From Thauera sp. JM12B12 (GTDB taxonomy: Bacteria; Pseudomonadota; Gammaproteobacteria; Burkholderiales; Rhodocyclaceae): DNA of 64,000 nt. Position numbers and translations under genes: made by a program. Of this stretch, positions 9,465-22,168 are shown piece after piece (position 1 is the first letter of the stretch; each line of letters starts with the position of its first letter). Below the pieces are notes generated by a model. It was not told the origin of the DNA. It worked only from the letters and a program-made list of their open reading frames with translations, and did not search any database. The DNA lies in contig NZ_CP154859.1 of NCBI RefSeq assembly GCF_039614725.1, positions 1,240,001 to 1,304,000 on the forward strand. The letters run 5' to 3'.

Positions 9465-10382
9465 TCAGCCGGCCTCGGCGGGCTGGAAATGGCGGCTGGC
9501 GCGCACGTCGGCCTCGGTGAGCGTGGTCAGCGCCTCGGCGTCGACCGTGGCACCCGATTCGAACACGCGCAGGGCCTGGCGCAGGCGCATGCGGTCGAGC
9601 GCGTTGCGGATGCTGCGCGCGTTGGCGAAGTGGGGCTGGCGCCGGCGCAGCACGATGTAGTCGGCGAAGGCGACGCGCGCGGCCTCGTCGAAGCGGTAGT
9701 TCCAGCCGGCGAGCATGCGCTGGGCGATTTCGCCAAGCTCGTCGTTGCTGTAGTCCGGGAAGTCCACATGGTGGGCGATGCGCGACTTCATGCCGGGGTT
9801 GGATTCGAAGAAGCGCTCCATGCGGTCGGCGTAGCCGGCGAGGATCACGACGAGGTCGTCGCGCTGGTTCTCCATCACCTGCAGCAGGATCTCGATCGCC
9901 TCCTGGCCATAGTCCTTTTCGTTCTCGGGGCGGTAGAGGTAGTAGGCCTCGTCGATGAAGAGCACGCCGCCCATCGCGCGCTTCAAGACCTCCTTGGTCT
10001 TGGGTGCGGTGTGGCCGATGTACTGGCCGACGAGGTCGTCGCGCGTTACCGCGACCACGTGGCCGCGGCGGCAGTAGCCCAGGCGGTGCAGGATCTCGGC
10101 CATGCGCATCGCCACCGTGGTCTTGCCGGTGCCGGGGTTGCCGGTGAAGCTCATGTGCAGCGAGGGGTGCTCGGTGGCCAGCCCCAGGCGCTGGCGCACG
10201 CGGTCGACGAGCAGCAGGGCGGCGATCTCGCGCACCCGGCGCTTGACGGGGGCGAGGCCGACGAGCTCGCGGTCGAGGGATTCGAGCACTTCGCCGATGC
10301 CGGCGTCGCGGAACTCGGCGCCGAGGTCGATGGCGCTGCCAGGCTCGATGGCGGGGGCGGGAGCCTGCTCGGGGGCGTTCAT
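9465..10382 (-). CDS. cbbX: RuBisCO activase CbbX (AAA+)
   Basis: 305 aa; AAA+ remodelling ATPase that pulls inhibitory sugar phosphates out of red-type form I RuBisCO by acting on the C terminus of the large subunit. Walker A is [11 protein letters not shown], Walker [14 protein letters not shown], with a sensor-1 region [11 protein letters not shown] and arginine-rich segment [15 protein letters not shown]. The frame is open further upstream, but this ATG has AGGAGA at good spacing and starts the usual family N terminus. It follows cbbS after a repeat-containing gap and precedes cbbF. Its presence agrees with the red-type (IC) RuBisCO encoded here. Confidence 0.95.
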   Translation of the reverse strand: MNAPEQAPAPAIEPGSAIDLGAEFRDAGIGEVLESLDRELVGLAPVKRRVREIAALLLVDRVRQRLGLATEHPSLHMSFTGNPGTGKTTVAMRMAEILHRLGYCRRGHVVAVTRDDLVGQYIGHTAPKTKEVLKRAMGGVLFIDEAYYLYRPENEKDYGQEAIEILLQVMENQRDDLVVILAGYADRMERFFESNPGMKSRIAHHVDFPDYSNDELGEIAQRMLAGWNYRFDEAARVAFADYIVLRRRQPHFANARSIRNALDRMRLRQALRVFESGATVDAEALTTLTEADVRASRHFQPAEAG

Positions 10383-10439
10383 GGTCTCGTCTCCTGACTG
10401 GGTGTAGGGGCGTGCGAGCGGGTTTGTGGGCGCAGGCTC

Positions 10440-10549
10440 GTGGGAGCGGGCTTGCCCGCGAATGCAGCGGTTGAGCGCGCGATGTTCGCGGGCAAGCGCG
10501 CTCACACGAGCGAAACGGGAGCCTGATTCGCGGGCAAGCCCGCTCCCAC
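10440..10549. repeat. REP/REPIN-like palindromic cluster between cbbS and cbbX
   Basis: A 24-bp unit beginning GTGGGAGCGGGCTTGCCC (10440-10463) is repeated as its exact inverse at 10526-10549, with a diverged inverted copy (TTCGCGGGCAAGCGCGCTCA, 10485-10504) between. Two inverted REPs about 62 bp apart form a REPIN-type hairpin. The unit closely resembles the abundant Pseudomonas REP family as I remember it. Confidence 0.85.
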
Positions 10550-10571
10550 GGACAAGGGCGCCGACCGGCGC

Positions 10572-10997
10572 TCAGCCCGCGTAGCGCGCGCCTTCCGGGT
10601 TGCGGCCGACGGCGTAGCTCTCCATCGTGTAGCGCAGGCTGCGGCCGCGGGTTTCCTGGCGGACGAGGCGGAAACCGGGTTCGGCGGTGGGGCGCTGGAC
10701 GATGAAGGACATGCGCACCGTCTCCCAGCCCTTGGTGGAATCGAAGGCGTTGATGCGGATGTAGGTCTCGGGGTTGGCCTCGCGGCAGGCCTTGAGCTCG
10801 CCCATGACGCCGGCCGGGTCGCGCAGCTCGAACATCGGCAGGCCCCACATGTTCCAGTAGGTGTTGCGCGGGTGCGGGTCGTCGGTGAACTCGATGGCGA
10901 CCGCCCAGCCCTGGTCGAGGCAGTAGTTGATCTGCGCGGCGATCTGGGTGTCGGTGAGGTCGGGCAGGAAGGAAAAGCAGCCTTGGGTGATGCGCAT
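10572..10997 (-). CDS. cbbS: RuBisCO small subunit (form I, red type)
   Basis: 141 aa. Forms the caps of the L8S8 holoenzyme. Opens [16 protein letters not shown], typical of form IC small subunits, with [35 protein letters not shown] (the conserved contact region) and a C-terminal extension ([20 protein letters not shown]) that in red-type small subunits forms the hairpin lining the central channel. The start is set by AGGAGA; an open frame runs further upstream through the REP region and is not credible. It follows cbbL after 188 bp containing repeats. Confidence 0.95.
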   Translation of the reverse strand: MRITQGCFSFLPDLTDTQIAAQINYCLDQGWAVAIEFTDDPHPRNTYWNMWGLPMFELRDPAGVMGELKACREANPETYIRINAFDSTKGWETVRMSFIVQRPTAEPGFRLVRQETRGRSLRYTMESYAVGRNPEGARYAG

Positions 10998-11050
10998 GAT
11001 GGTGTCTCCTGATGTCGTTCTCTGGCGCCGGCCTGCAGCGCGCTGGATCC

Positions 11051-11144
11051 GTTTGCCGTGGGAGCGGTTTGCCGTGGGAGCGGGCTTGCCCGCGAACATG
11101 TGCGCTCGCGTGGTCGTCGTTTTCGCGGGCAAGCCCGCTCCCAC
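11051..11144. repeat. REP/REPIN-like element between cbbL and cbbS, with 16-bp tandem duplication
   Basis: A REP unit starting GTGGGAGCGGGCTTGCCC (11074-11096) pairs with its exact inverse at 11122-11144. Immediately upstream GTTTGCCGTGGGAGCG occurs twice in perfect tandem (11051-11066, 11067-11082), overlapping the start of the unit. The element separates the two RuBisCO subunit genes and would form a strong hairpin in their mRNA. Confidence 0.85.
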
Positions 11145-11185
11145 GAGGCCAGCGCCGCGCCCACAAGGGCGGGGCTGTTTCCCGG

Positions 11186-13682
<2,497 letters not shown>

Positions 13683-13692
13683 GCACTGAACG

Positions 13693-13718
13693 AAAAACGC
13701 GCCCGGAGGCGCGTCTTT
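13693..13718. terminator. Bidirectional terminator between cbbR and fba
   Basis: ACGCGCC-CGGA-GGCGCGT (13697-13714) gives a 7-bp stem, with five A before and CTTTC after it. It can stop cbbR transcripts and, on the minus strand with its T run, fba transcripts. Confidence 0.75.
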
Positions 13719-13737
13719 CAGGGGGCGGGGCAGGGGC

Positions 13738-14802
13738 TCAGCGCACGACCTGCGTCAGCTCGCCGGCCTTGTAGCGCGCGGCCATCTTCTCCAGCGACAC
13801 CGGCTTGATCCTGCTCGCCATGCCGGCGCAGCCGAAGGCTTCGAAGCGGGCCTTGCACACCAGCTTGGCGGCCTCGCGCGCGGGCTTGTTGAACTCGCGC
13901 GGGTCGAACTTGGAGGGGTTCTCGACCAGGAACTTGCGCACCGCGCCGGTCATCGCCAGGCGGATGTCGGTGTCGATGTTGATCTTGCGCACCCCGTACT
14001 TGATGCCCTGCACGATCTCCTCGACCGGCACGCCGTAGGTTTCCTTCATGTCGCCGCCGTACTGGCGGATGATCTCGAGCAGTTCCTGCGGTACCGACGA
14101 CGAGCCGTGCATCACCAGGTGGGTGTTGGGGATGCGGGCGTGGATCTGCTTGATGCGCTCGATGGCGAGGATGTCGCCGGTGGGCTTGCGGCTGAACTTG
14201 TAGGCGCCGTGGCTCGTGCCGATGGCGATCGCGAGCGCGTCGCAGTCGGTCTGCTTGACGAAGTCGGCGGCCTGGTCGGGATCGGTCAGCATCTGGCTGT
14301 GGTCGAGCGTGCCTTCGGCACCGACGCCGTCTTCCTCGCCGGCCTGGCCGGTCTCGAGCGAGCCGAGGCAGCCGAGCTCGCCCTCGACGCTGACGCCGAT
14401 GGCGTGCGAGAACTTCACCACCTCGCGCGTGACGGCGACGTTGTACTCATAGGACGACGGCGACTTGCCGTCTTCCAGCAGCGAACCGTCCATCATCACG
14501 CTGGAGAAGCCGGAGCGGATCGCGCCCATGCAGATCGCGGGGCTCTGGCCGTGGTCCTGGTGCATGACGATCGGGATATTGGGATAGGCCTCGACCGCGG
14601 CGTCGATCAGGTGGCGGAGGAAGGCCTCGCCCGCGTATTTGCGCGCGCCGGCCGAGGCCTGCATGATCACCGGGCTGTCGCACTCGGCCGCCGCTTCCAT
14701 GATGGCCTGGACCTGTTCGAGGTTGTTCACGTTGAAGGCGGGCAGGCCATAGCTGTGCTCGGCGGCGTGGTCGAGCAGCTGGCGCATGGAAACGAGGGGC
14801 AT
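13738..14802 (-). CDS. fba: Fructose-bisphosphate aldolase, class II
   Basis: 354 aa; Zn-dependent aldolase making fructose 1,6-bisphosphate (and in autotrophs sedoheptulose 1,7-bisphosphate). Seen are [10 protein letters not shown] near the N terminus, the catalytic/Zn region [29 protein letters not shown], and [19 protein letters not shown] with the later HGSSSVP and [11 protein letters not shown]. The sequence belongs to the CbbA/Fba subtype common in autotrophic betaproteobacteria. It is the only aldolase in the window, so it must serve both glycolysis and the Calvin cycle. GGAGAG precedes the ATG. Last gene of the tkt-gap-pgk-pyk-fba block. Confidence 0.95.
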   Translation of the reverse strand: MPLVSMRQLLDHAAEHSYGLPAFNVNNLEQVQAIMEAAAECDSPVIMQASAGARKYAGEAFLRHLIDAAVEAYPNIPIVMHQDHGQSPAICMGAIRSGFSSVMMDGSLLEDGKSPSSYEYNVAVTREVVKFSHAIGVSVEGELGCLGSLETGQAGEEDGVGAEGTLDHSQMLTDPDQAADFVKQTDCDALAIAIGTSHGAYKFSRKPTGDILAIERIKQIHARIPNTHLVMHGSSSVPQELLEIIRQYGGDMKETYGVPVEEIVQGIKYGVRKINIDTDIRLAMTGAVRKFLVENPSKFDPREFNKPAREAAKLVCKARFEAFGCAGMASRIKPVSLEKMAARYKAGELTQVVR

Positions 14803-14852
14803 GAGTCTCTCCGGTAGGGGGCCGCGCGGCGGCGGTGCGATCGAAAGCAGAT

Positions 14853-14858
14853 ATTTTA
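14853..14858 (-). promoter_or_regulatory. Candidate -10 box for fba (TAAAAT)
   Basis: On the minus strand GCTAAAAT places a -10 element about 50 nt before the fba ATG, in the 79-bp gap after pyk. No clear -35 box. Confidence 0.4.
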
Positions 14859-14881
14859 GCCTGTGTCGTGGCGAAAGCGAT

Positions 14882-16336
14882 TCAGACCGGGTCGTCGAGC
14901 GTGCCCGGCATGTGATGCTCGCCGACGCGTACGATCTTGAGCGTGTTGGTGCCCCCCGAGGCGCCGATCGGTTCGCCGATGGTGAGCACGATGAGGTCGC
15001 CGTACTCGACCACGCCCTGCTCGAGCAGCACCTGCTCGGCCTCCCACAGCAGCACGTCGCGGTCCTGATGGGTCTGGCTCATCAGCAGCGGATAGACCTC
15101 GCGGTAGAGCGTCATCTGATTACGCGCGGAGGGTTCGGGTGTGAGCGCGTAGATCGGCACGCCGGCGTTCATGCGGCTCATCCATAGTGCAGTCGAGCCG
15201 GTCTGGGTGAGCGAGGCGATCGCCTTGACCTTCAGGTGGTAGGCGGTCCAGATCGCCGCCATCGCGATCGACTGGTCGATGCGGGTGAACACGCGGTTGA
15301 GCACCTCGCGGTCCAGACTCACCTCGGCGGACTTCTCGGCTTCCAGGCACACCCGGCTCATCGCTTCGATCACCTCGACCGGAAACTTGCCCGCGGCCGT
15401 CTCCGCCGACAGCATCACCGCGTCGGTGCCGTCGAGCACCGCGTTGGCCACGTCCGAGACCTCGGCGCGGGTCGGGACCGGGCTGGTGATCATCGACTCC
15501 ATCATCTGCGTGGCGGTGATGGTGAGCTTGTTGCGGTCGCGCGCGGCGCGGATCATCTTCTTCTGCAGGGCCGGCACCGCCGCGTCGCCGACCTCCACCG
15601 CGAGGTCGCCACGCGCGACCATGATGCCGTCCGAGGCGTCGAGGATCTCCACGAGGTTGGCGACCGCTTCGGTGCGCTCGATCTTCGCGATGAGCAGCGC
15701 CGTGCTGCCGGCCGCGCGCAGCAGCTGGCGCGCCATGTACATGTCGGCCGCGCTCTTGGGGAAGGATACGGCGACGAAATCCACCCCGATCTGCGCCGCG
15801 GTGCGGATGTCGTCCATGTCCTTGGCGGTGAGCGCCGGCGCCGTGAGCCCGCCGCCCTGGCGGTTGATGCCCTTGTTGTTCGACAGCTCGCCGCCGACCT
15901 TCACCGTGGTGTGGATCTCGTGGCCGAGCACGCGCTGCACGGTGAGCTTGAGGCGGCCGTCGTCGAGCAGCAGCACGTCGCCCGGCTTCACGTCCTTGGG
16001 CAGGTCCTTGTAGTCCAGCCCGACACGCTCGCTGTTGCCCAGGTCGCAGCGTGCATCGAGGATGAAGGCCTGATCCCGGGTGAGGGTGATACGACCTTCT
16101 GCGAATCGGCCGACACGGATCTTCGGGCCCTGCAGGTCGGCGAGAATGCCCACCGGACGACCGGCAAGCGCCGAGGCTTCGCGAATCCCGTCTGCACGGG
16201 CGATGTGGTCCTCGGCCTTGCCGTGGGAGAAGTTCATTCGCACCACATCGACGCCGGCCTGGACCATGCGTTGCAGGACCTGCGTGTCGGACGAGGCTGG
16301 GCCGAGGGTGGCTACGATCTTGGTGTGGCGGGACAT
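14882..16336 (-). CDS. pyk: Pyruvate kinase
   Basis: 484 aa; phosphoenolpyruvate + ADP to pyruvate + ATP. It opens [15 protein letters not shown], with [13 protein letters not shown], the SFPKSAADM segment, [13 protein letters not shown] (catalytic Lys), [12 protein letters not shown] and the signature [41 protein letters not shown]. The C-terminal domain is the normal allosteric domain and contains a [12 protein letters not shown] segment. It lies between pgk2 and fba but is separated from pgk2 by a repeat region and has its own candidate promoter. GGAG precedes the ATG. Confidence 0.96.
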   Translation of the reverse strand: MSRHTKIVATLGPASSDTQVLQRMVQAGVDVVRMNFSHGKAEDHIARADGIREASALAGRPVGILADLQGPKIRVGRFAEGRITLTRDQAFILDARCDLGNSERVGLDYKDLPKDVKPGDVLLLDDGRLKLTVQRVLGHEIHTTVKVGGELSNNKGINRQGGGLTAPALTAKDMDDIRTAAQIGVDFVAVSFPKSAADMYMARQLLRAAGSTALLIAKIERTEAVANLVEILDASDGIMVARGDLAVEVGDAAVPALQKKMIRAARDRNKLTITATQMMESMITSPVPTRAEVSDVANAVLDGTDAVMLSAETAAGKFPVEVIEAMSRVCLEAEKSAEVSLDREVLNRVFTRIDQSIAMAAIWTAYHLKVKAIASLTQTGSTALWMSRMNAGVPIYALTPEPSARNQMTLYREVYPLLMSQTHQDRDVLLWEAEQVLLEQGVVEYGDLIVLTIGEPIGASGGTNTLKIVRVGEHHMPGTLDDPV

Positions 16337-16365
16337 CCGGGCGCTCCGGTAGGGGTATTCGCCGC

Positions 16366-16371
16366 ATTCTA
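16366..16371 (-). promoter_or_regulatory. Candidate -10 box for pyk (TAGAAT)
   Basis: GCTAGAAT on the minus strand, about 30 nt before the pyk ATG. The same octamer precedes argA, yggX, glyA and aroG in this window. Confidence 0.5.
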
Positions 16372-16466
16372 GCAGCGCCCCCTGGAGGCGCTGGCGCCCC
16401 CGGTCGTCAGCGCGGAGGCGACCCCGTGGGAGAGGGACAGCTGGAGCGGCGGCTGCGGGATTGCAT

Positions 16467-16563
16467 CTGTGGGAGCGGAGCTGTGGAGCGGAGCTGTGGG
16501 AGCGGGCTTGCCCGCGAATGGCAACTGTCCAGCCGCACTATTCGCGGGCAAGCCCGCTCCCAC
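16467..16563. repeat. REP/REPIN-like element between pgk2 and pyk, with partial tandem copies
   Basis: A REP unit beginning GTGGGAGCGGGCTTGCCC (16496-16519) is matched by its exact inverse at 16540-16563, a 20-bp loop apart. Before it, CTGTGG(G)AGCGGAG is repeated twice (about 16467-16493), resembling the left half of the unit. This accounts for most of the 247-bp gap; the rest (16372-16466) shows nothing recognisable. Confidence 0.82.
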
Positions 16564-16583
16564 AGAAAATTGCTCCCGAGCGC

Positions 16584-17768
16584 TCAGCTCTCGAAACGTG
16601 CTTCCAGCGCCGCGATTGCCGGCAGGGTCTTGCCTTCGAGGAACTCGAGGAAGGCGCCACCGCCGGTGGAGATGTAGCCCACGTCTTCGGCGATGTGGAA
16701 CTTGGCGATCGCCGCCAGGGTGTCGCCGCCGCCCGCGATCGAGAACGCCTCGGAGTGGGCGATGGCCGAGGCCATCATCTTGGTGCCGCCGGCGAACTGG
16801 GGATACTCGAACACGCCGACCGGGCCGTTCCAGACGATGGTGCCGGCGTGGGCGATGATGTCGGCGAGCTTGGCGGAGCTCTTCGGGCCGAAGTCGAGGA
16901 TGCGGTCGTGCGGCCCGACCTCGTCCACCGGGATGCGGTTGGCGCGGGCGAGCGCCGAGACCTCGTCGGCCACCACCACGTCGACCGGCAGCGGCACTTC
17001 GGCGCCACGCGCCTTCATGATGTCCATGACCTGCTGGGCTTCGCGCACCATCTCGGGCTCGGCCAGCGATTCGCCGATGCGCTTGCCGGCGGCGAGGAGG
17101 AAGGTGTTGGCGATGCCGCCGCCGACGATGAGCTGGTCGACCTTCTCGGCCAGGGTCTTGAGGATGGTCAGCTTGGTCGACACCTTGGCGCCGCCGACGA
17201 TGGCCACCAGCGGGCGGGCCGGGTTCTCCGTGGCCTGGGAGAGCGCGTCGATCTCGGCGCCCATCAGCATGCCGGCGCAGGCCACCGGGGCGAAGCGGGC
17301 GATGCCGTGGGTGGTGGCCTCGGCGCGGTGGGCGGTGCCGAAGGCGTCATTGACGTAGATGTCGCACAGCGCGGCCATCTTCTTCGCCAGCTCCTCGTTG
17401 TCCTTCTTCTCGCCCTTGTTGCAGCGGCAGTTCTCGAGCAGGACGACCTCGCCCGGCTTCACCTCGAAGCCGCCATCGACCCAGTTCTGGATCAGGCGCA
17501 CCGGCTTGTCGAGCAGCAGGCCCAGGCGCACGGCCACCGGCATCAGCGAGTCCTCGGCGTGCAGTTCGCCCTCGGTCGGACGGCCGAGGTGGGAGGTGAC
17601 CATTACCGCCGCGCCGTTGTCGAGGCAGTAGCGGATGGAGGGAATCGAGGCGCGGATGCGGGTGTCTTCGGTGATGTTGCCGGCCTCGTCCTGCGGCACG
17701 TTGAGGTCGGCACGGATGAACACCTTCTTGCCGCGCACGTCGAGTTCGGCGAGTTTCTTGACTTGCAT
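16584..17768 (-). CDS. pgk: Phosphoglycerate kinase, glycolytic-block copy
   Basis: 394 aa, the usual length. Motifs: [94 protein letters not shown] and [14 protein letters not shown]. It follows gapA with a 67-bp gap containing a hairpin, as in the gap-pgk pairs of many bacteria. Clearly paralogous to cbbK (3581-4840) but without its C-terminal tail. Confidence 0.96.
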   Translation of the reverse strand: MQVKKLAELDVRGKKVFIRADLNVPQDEAGNITEDTRIRASIPSIRYCLDNGAAVMVTSHLGRPTEGELHAEDSLMPVAVRLGLLLDKPVRLIQNWVDGGFEVKPGEVVLLENCRCNKGEKKDNEELAKKMAALCDIYVNDAFGTAHRAEATTHGIARFAPVACAGMLMGAEIDALSQATENPARPLVAIVGGAKVSTKLTILKTLAEKVDQLIVGGGIANTFLLAAGKRIGESLAEPEMVREAQQVMDIMKARGAEVPLPVDVVVADEVSALARANRIPVDEVGPHDRILDFGPKSSAKLADIIAHAGTIVWNGPVGVFEYPQFAGGTKMMASAIAHSEAFSIAGGGDTLAAIAKFHIAEDVGYISTGGGAFLEFLEGKTLPAIAALEARFES

Positions 17769-17786
17769 GATCGTATTGGGCTCGTG

Positions 17787-17810
17787 AAAACGCCCTGCGG
17801 GACAGGGCGT
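17787..17810 (-). terminator. Attenuator-like hairpin between gapA and pgk
   Basis: ACGCCCTG-CGGGA-CAGGGCGT (17790-17810) followed on the minus strand by TTTTC. Lying between two co-directional genes, it probably acts as a partial terminator or mRNA 3' stabiliser that lowers pgk relative to gapA. Confidence 0.65.
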
Positions 17811-17835
17811 CGATGGGTTTGCGATCGGGGCCGGC

Positions 17836-18864
17836 TTACTTGGCGTTGTAGAAGGCGCGGGCGGCGTCGAGCATGCGGCAGGAGTAGCCCCACTCGTTGT
17901 CGTACCAGGCCAGCACCTTGACCAGCACCGAGCCGTCCTCGCCCTTGATGACGCGGGTCTGGGTGGCGTCGAAGGTGGAGGAGACGGTGGTGTGGTTGAA
18001 GTCGGACGACACCAGCGGCTCGGTGTTGACCGCGAGGATGCCCTTCAGCGGACCGTTGGCCGCGGCGGTCATCAGCGCGTTGATCTCTTCCTTGGTGGTG
18101 GCGCGCTCGGCGGTGAAGGTGAGGTCGACCAGCGAGACGTTGATCGTGGGCACGCGCAGCGCGAAGCCATCGACCTTGCCCACGAGTTGCGGCAGCACCA
18201 GGCCGACGGCCTTGGCGGCGCCGGTCTTGGTCGGGATGATGTTGGCGGCGGCGGCACGCGCGCGGCGCAGGTCCTTGTGGCGCACGTCCACGGTGACCTG
18301 GTCGTTGGTGTAGGCGTGGATCGTGGTCATCAGGCCCTGCTTGATGCCGACGCTGTCGGCCAGGATCTTGGCGACCGGGGCCAGGCAGTTGGTGGTGCAG
18401 GAGGCGTTGGAGACGACGGTCATGTCGCCGCGCAGCACTTCCTCGTTCACGCCCATGACGATGGTGGTGTCGACGTCGTCACCGCCCGGGGCGGAGATCA
18501 GCACGCGCTTGGCGCCCATGTCGAGCAGGGCCTGGGCCTTGGCCTTGGTGGTGTAGGCGCCGGTGCACTCGAGCAGCACGTCCACGCCGTGGCTGCCCCA
18601 GTTCACGCCCTTGGGGTCCTTGGTGGAGTAGAAGGGGATCTTCTTGCCGTCGATGATGATGATGCTTTCGCCTTCGGTCTCGACCGAGGTGGCGAAGCGG
18701 CCATGGGTGGTGTCGTACTTGAGCAGGTGGGCGTTCGTGGCCAGATCGCCGGAGGCGTTGATGGCGACCACTTCGAACTCGTTCTGCAGGCCCTGCTCGT
18801 AGATGGCGCGCAGCGTGCAGCGACCGATACGACCGAAACCGTTGATGGCGACCTTGATGCTCAT
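17836..18864 (-). CDS. gapA: Glyceraldehyde-3-phosphate dehydrogenase
   Basis: 342 aa; reversible oxidative phosphorylation of glyceraldehyde 3-phosphate. N-terminal dinucleotide fold [20 protein letters not shown], catalytic [16 protein letters not shown] with the active-site Cys, then [35 protein letters not shown] and [14 protein letters not shown]. The ATG chosen has GGGAGAAG upstream; the frame is open beyond it but the fold starts here. It is the only GAPDH in the window, so it presumably serves both the Calvin cycle and central glycolysis. Cofactor preference (NAD or NADP) cannot be settled by eye. Confidence 0.95.
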   Translation of the reverse strand: MSIKVAINGFGRIGRCTLRAIYEQGLQNEFEVVAINASGDLATNAHLLKYDTTHGRFATSVETEGESIIIIDGKKIPFYSTKDPKGVNWGSHGVDVLLECTGAYTTKAKAQALLDMGAKRVLISAPGGDDVDTTIVMGVNEEVLRGDMTVVSNASCTTNCLAPVAKILADSVGIKQGLMTTIHAYTNDQVTVDVRHKDLRRARAAAANIIPTKTGAAKAVGLVLPQLVGKVDGFALRVPTINVSLVDLTFTAERATTKEEINALMTAAANGPLKGILAVNTEPLVSSDFNHTTVSSTFDATQTRVIKGEDGSVLVKVLAWYDNEWGYSCRMLDAARAFYNAK

Positions 18865-18955
18865 CGATGCTTCTCCCTGAAAAAACGGTGATAAACCGGG
18901 TGTTTGTCCTTGCCGATGCCCTGCCGGCCCGCGTCGGGCGGCGTCCCCATGTGCA

Positions 18956-18988
18956 ACGGGAGCGGTCCGTCTCCGGAGCCGCTCCCGT
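18956..18988. terminator. Hairpin between tkt2 and gapA
   Basis: ACGGGAGCGG (18956-18965) pairs perfectly with CCGCTCCCGT (18979-18988). There is no U-tract, so mRNA processing or stabilisation is more likely than termination. The 136-bp gap otherwise shows only the gapA ribosome site. Confidence 0.5.
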
Positions 18989-19000
18989 GCCAGGTCCTCG

Positions 19001-21016
19001 TCAGAGCACCGCTTGCACTGCCTGCACCACCGCATCCGCGGTGATGCCGAAATACTTGAAGAGCTCGCCCGCCGGGGCCGATTCGCCGAAGCGGTCGATG
19101 CCGATCACGCGGCCCTCGAGGCCGACGTACTTGTACCAGCCGTCGGTGCAGCCGGCCTCGACCGCGACCCGCGGCAGGCCGGCGGGCAGCACGCTCGCCT
19201 TGTACGCGGCGTCCTGGCGGTCGAAGACGTTGGTCGAGGGCATGGACACCACGCGCACGGCGACGCCTTGCTCGGCCAGGGTCTTCTGCGCGGCGATGGC
19301 GAGCGCGACCTCGGAGCCGGTGGCGATGACGACCGCCTGCGGCTTGCCACCTGCGGCCTCGGACAGCACGTAGCCGCCCCGGTCGATCGCGGAGACCTGC
19401 TCTGCGCTGCGGGTCTGGAAGGGCAGGTTCTGGCGCGAGAAGCACATCGCGGTCGGGCCAGACTTGCGCGCGATCGCGCTCGCCCAGGCGACGGCGGATT
19501 CGGTGGTGTCGCAGGGGCGCCACACGTCCATGTTGGGGATCAGGCGCAGCGTGGCGGTCTGCTCCACCGGCTGGTGGGTGGGGCCGTCCTCGCCGAGGCC
19601 GATCGAATCATGGGTGAACACGAAGATCTGGCGGATCTTCATCAGCGCAGCCATGCGCAGGGCGTTGCGCGCGTACTCGCTGAACATCAGGAAGGTGGCG
19701 GTGTAGGGGATCAGGCCGCCGTGCAGCGCGACGCCGTTGGCGATCGCCGCCATGCCGAACTCGCGCACGCCGTAATACACGTAGTTGCCACCGCTGGTCT
19801 TGCTGACCCCCTTGGCGCCCGACCACAGCGTGAGGTTGGAGCCGGCGAGGTCGGCCGAGCCGCCGAGGAGTTCGGGCAGCTTGGGCGCGTAGGCCTCGAT
19901 GGCGTTCTGGCTGGCCTTGCGGGTGGCGATGGTCTCGGCCTTGTCGGTCACCTTGGCCAGCACCGCGGCGACGTGGGCGTCCCAGTCGGCGGGCAGCTCG
20001 CCGGCCATGCGGCGCTCGAACTCGGCGGCGAGCTCGGGGTGGGCGGCACGGTAGGCGGCGAAGGCAGCGTTCCATTGCGCCTCGAGCGAGGCACCCTTGG
20101 TGCGGGCGTCCCAGGCGGCGTACACGTCGGCCGGGATGTGGAAGGGCGGGTGGTTCCAGCCGATGTGGGCGCGCGCAGCCTCGATCTCGGCCGCGCCGAG
20201 CGGGGCGCCGTGCACGTCGTGGCTGTCCTGCTTGTTCGGTGCGCCCGCGCCGATGATGGTCTTGCAGCAGATCAGCGTGGGCTGGGTGGTGTTGGCCTTG
20301 GCCTGCTGGATCGCTGCTTCGATCGCCACCGGGTCGTGGCCCTGGACGTCGCGGATGACCTGCCATCCATACGCCTCGAACCTTTTCGGCGTGTCGTCGG
20401 TGAACCAGCCGTCGACATGGCCGTCGATCGAGATGTTGTTGTCGTCGTAGAAGGCCACGAGCTTGCCCAGGCCCCAGGTGCCGGCGAGCGAGCAGGCCTC
20501 GTGCGAGATGCCTTCCATCAGGCAACCGTCGCCCAGGAAGACGTAGGTGTGGTGGTTGACGATGTCGTGGCCGGGGCGGTTGAACTCGGCGGCGAGGATC
20601 TTCTCGGCGAGTGCCATGCCCACCGCGTTGGTGATGCCCTGGCCGAGCGGGCCGGTGGTGGTCTCGATGCCGGGGGCGTAGCCGTATTCGGGGTGGCCCG
20701 GGGTCTTGCTGTGCAGCTGGCGGAAGCGCTTCAACTCGTCGATCGGCAGGTCGTAGCCGGTGAGGTGGAGCAGCGCGTAGATCAGCATCGAGCCGTGGCC
20801 GTTCGACAGCACGAAGCGGTCGCGGTCGGCCCACTTTGGATTGGCCGGGTTGTGCTTGAGGTGGTGGCGCCACAGCACTTCGGCGATCTCGGCCATGCCC
20901 ATCGGCGCGCCGGGGTGGCCGGAATTGGCCTGTTGCACGGCGTCCATCGCCAGGGCACGGATCGCGCCGGTGATGGGGTTGAAGACCGGGGGCTTGACGT
21001 TGCGGGTCGACTGCAT
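19001..21016 (-). CDS. tkt: Transketolase, second copy
   Basis: 671 aa. Same domain plan as cbbT: ThDP motif [20 protein letters not shown] with downstream [11 protein letters not shown], pyrimidine-domain [19 protein letters not shown], and C-terminal domain with [21 protein letters not shown]-terminal segment [22 protein letters not shown]. It is the first gene of the tkt-gapA-pgk-pyk-fba block. In non-autotrophic growth this copy would serve the pentose phosphate pathway; cbbT would serve CO2 fixation (inference from context). Confidence 0.95.
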   Translation of the reverse strand: MQSTRNVKPPVFNPITGAIRALAMDAVQQANSGHPGAPMGMAEIAEVLWRHHLKHNPANPKWADRDRFVLSNGHGSMLIYALLHLTGYDLPIDELKRFRQLHSKTPGHPEYGYAPGIETTTGPLGQGITNAVGMALAEKILAAEFNRPGHDIVNHHTYVFLGDGCLMEGISHEACSLAGTWGLGKLVAFYDDNNISIDGHVDGWFTDDTPKRFEAYGWQVIRDVQGHDPVAIEAAIQQAKANTTQPTLICCKTIIGAGAPNKQDSHDVHGAPLGAAEIEAARAHIGWNHPPFHIPADVYAAWDARTKGASLEAQWNAAFAAYRAAHPELAAEFERRMAGELPADWDAHVAAVLAKVTDKAETIATRKASQNAIEAYAPKLPELLGGSADLAGSNLTLWSGAKGVSKTSGGNYVYYGVREFGMAAIANGVALHGGLIPYTATFLMFSEYARNALRMAALMKIRQIFVFTHDSIGLGEDGPTHQPVEQTATLRLIPNMDVWRPCDTTESAVAWASAIARKSGPTAMCFSRQNLPFQTRSAEQVSAIDRGGYVLSEAAGGKPQAVVIATGSEVALAIAAQKTLAEQGVAVRVVSMPSTNVFDRQDAAYKASVLPAGLPRVAVEAGCTDGWYKYVGLEGRVIGIDRFGESAPAGELFKYFGITADAVVQAVQAVL

Positions 21017-21055
21017 GCTGTTCTCGGGCCGAAGGCCACCATCAGAAAAGCCGCA

Positions 21056-21061
21056 ATTATC
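21056..21061 (-). promoter_or_regulatory. Candidate -10 box for tkt (GATAAT)
   Basis: On the minus strand GGGATAATTG lies about 40 nt before the tkt ATG in an unusually AT-rich patch (21045-21070). No obvious -35 box. Confidence 0.4.
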
Positions 21062-21167
21062 CCTTAAAAGACCCTGCGGATGCCAATGTTGCGGTGCAAT
21101 TACAGCGTGCGCCCGATCGGGTCGATGCGCAGCGCGCGTACACGGGTCGCCCGCCCTTGCGTCGCGC

Positions 21168-22043
21168 CTAGACCCACTGCCGGCGGCGTTCCATCAGCTT
21201 CCAGATCAGCGGCGTGAGGATCAGCTGCATCGCGAGGTCGAGCTTGCCGCCCGGGATCACGATGGTGTTGGCGCGGCTCATGAAGGCGTCGTGGATCATG
21301 CGCAGCAGGTAGGGGAAATCGACGCCGCGCGGGTCGCGGAAGCGGATCACCACCATGGACTCGTCCTGCGTCGGCACGTCGCGGGCGATGAATGGATTCG
21401 ACGTGTCGACCACCGGCACGCGCTGGAAGTTGATGTGGGTACAGGCGAACTGCGGGACGATGTAATGCACGTAGTCATGCATGCGGCGCAGGATGGTGTC
21501 CTGCACGGCCTCGGCGGTGTAGCCCCGCAGCTTGGTGTCGCGGTGCAGCTTCTGGATCCACTCGAGGTTGATCGTCGGCACCACGCCGATGAGCAGGTCT
21601 ACATGACGGGCGACGTTGACGTCCTCGGTCACCAGCGCCCCGTGCAGGCCCTCGTAGAACAGGCAGTCGGTGCCGACCGGCAGGTCCTCCCATTCGGTGA
21701 AGGTGCCGAGCGGCAGATTCCAGCGCATGGCCTCGGCTTCGTTGTGGATGTAGTAGCGGCGACGGCCGGTGGCCGCCTCGCCATAGGCGCGGAACAGGGT
21801 CTCGAGTTCGGGCAGCAGGTTGGCTTCGGGGCCGAAGTGGCTGATGCCGCGCCTGCCCTTGCTCTCGGCCTCCTCGATGAGCGCCTTCATCTCGGCGCGC
21901 GTGTAGCGGTGGAAGCTGTCGCCCTCGACGATCGCCGCGTTGACGTTCTCGCGGTGGAAGATCGCCTCGAAGGTGTGTTTCACGGTCGTGGTGCCCGCCC
22001 CGGACGAGCCGGTGACCGCGATGATCGGGTGCTTCATGGACAT
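21168..22043 (-). CDS. prk: Phosphoribulokinase, second copy outside the cbb operon
   Basis: 291 aa. P-loop [55 protein letters not shown]-equivalent [15 protein letters not shown] and [18 protein letters not shown], all as in cbbP at 7405-8286. The catalytic and P-loop positions look intact, so this should be an active PRK. The ATG at 22043 has GGAG six nt upstream; a second ATG lies two codons later. It precedes tkt by 151 bp on the same strand. Why a second PRK exists away from RuBisCO is unclear. Confidence 0.93.
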   Translation of the reverse strand: MSMKHPIIAVTGSSGAGTTTVKHTFEAIFHRENVNAAIVEGDSFHRYTRAEMKALIEEAESKGRRGISHFGPEANLLPELETLFRAYGEAATGRRRYYIHNEAEAMRWNLPLGTFTEWEDLPVGTDCLFYEGLHGALVTEDVNVARHVDLLIGVVPTINLEWIQKLHRDTKLRGYTAEAVQDTILRRMHDYVHYIVPQFACTHINFQRVPVVDTSNPFIARDVPTQDESMVVIRFRDPRGVDFPYLLRMIHDAFMSRANTIVIPGGKLDLAMQLILTPLIWKLMERRRQWV

Positions 22044-22121
22044 GGTGCGCTCCGCCGCTGGCGTGATGCTGGTCAGGCGATATTGTGCGTCGCCGCAATG
22101 CGGCCGAAAAGAGGGCTGGCG

Positions 22122-22151
22122 GCGCCCGGGCGCCGCGCAATGCCCGGGTGC
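22122..22151. repeat. Inverted repeat upstream of prk
   Basis: GCGCCCGGGC and GCCCGGGTGC pair over 10 positions (one G-U) across a 10-nt loop, in the 125-bp gap between the phosphatase-family gene and prk. Could be a weak terminator of the upstream minus-strand gene. Confidence 0.4.
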
Positions 22152-22168
22152 CCGCATTCGCCTCCTGC

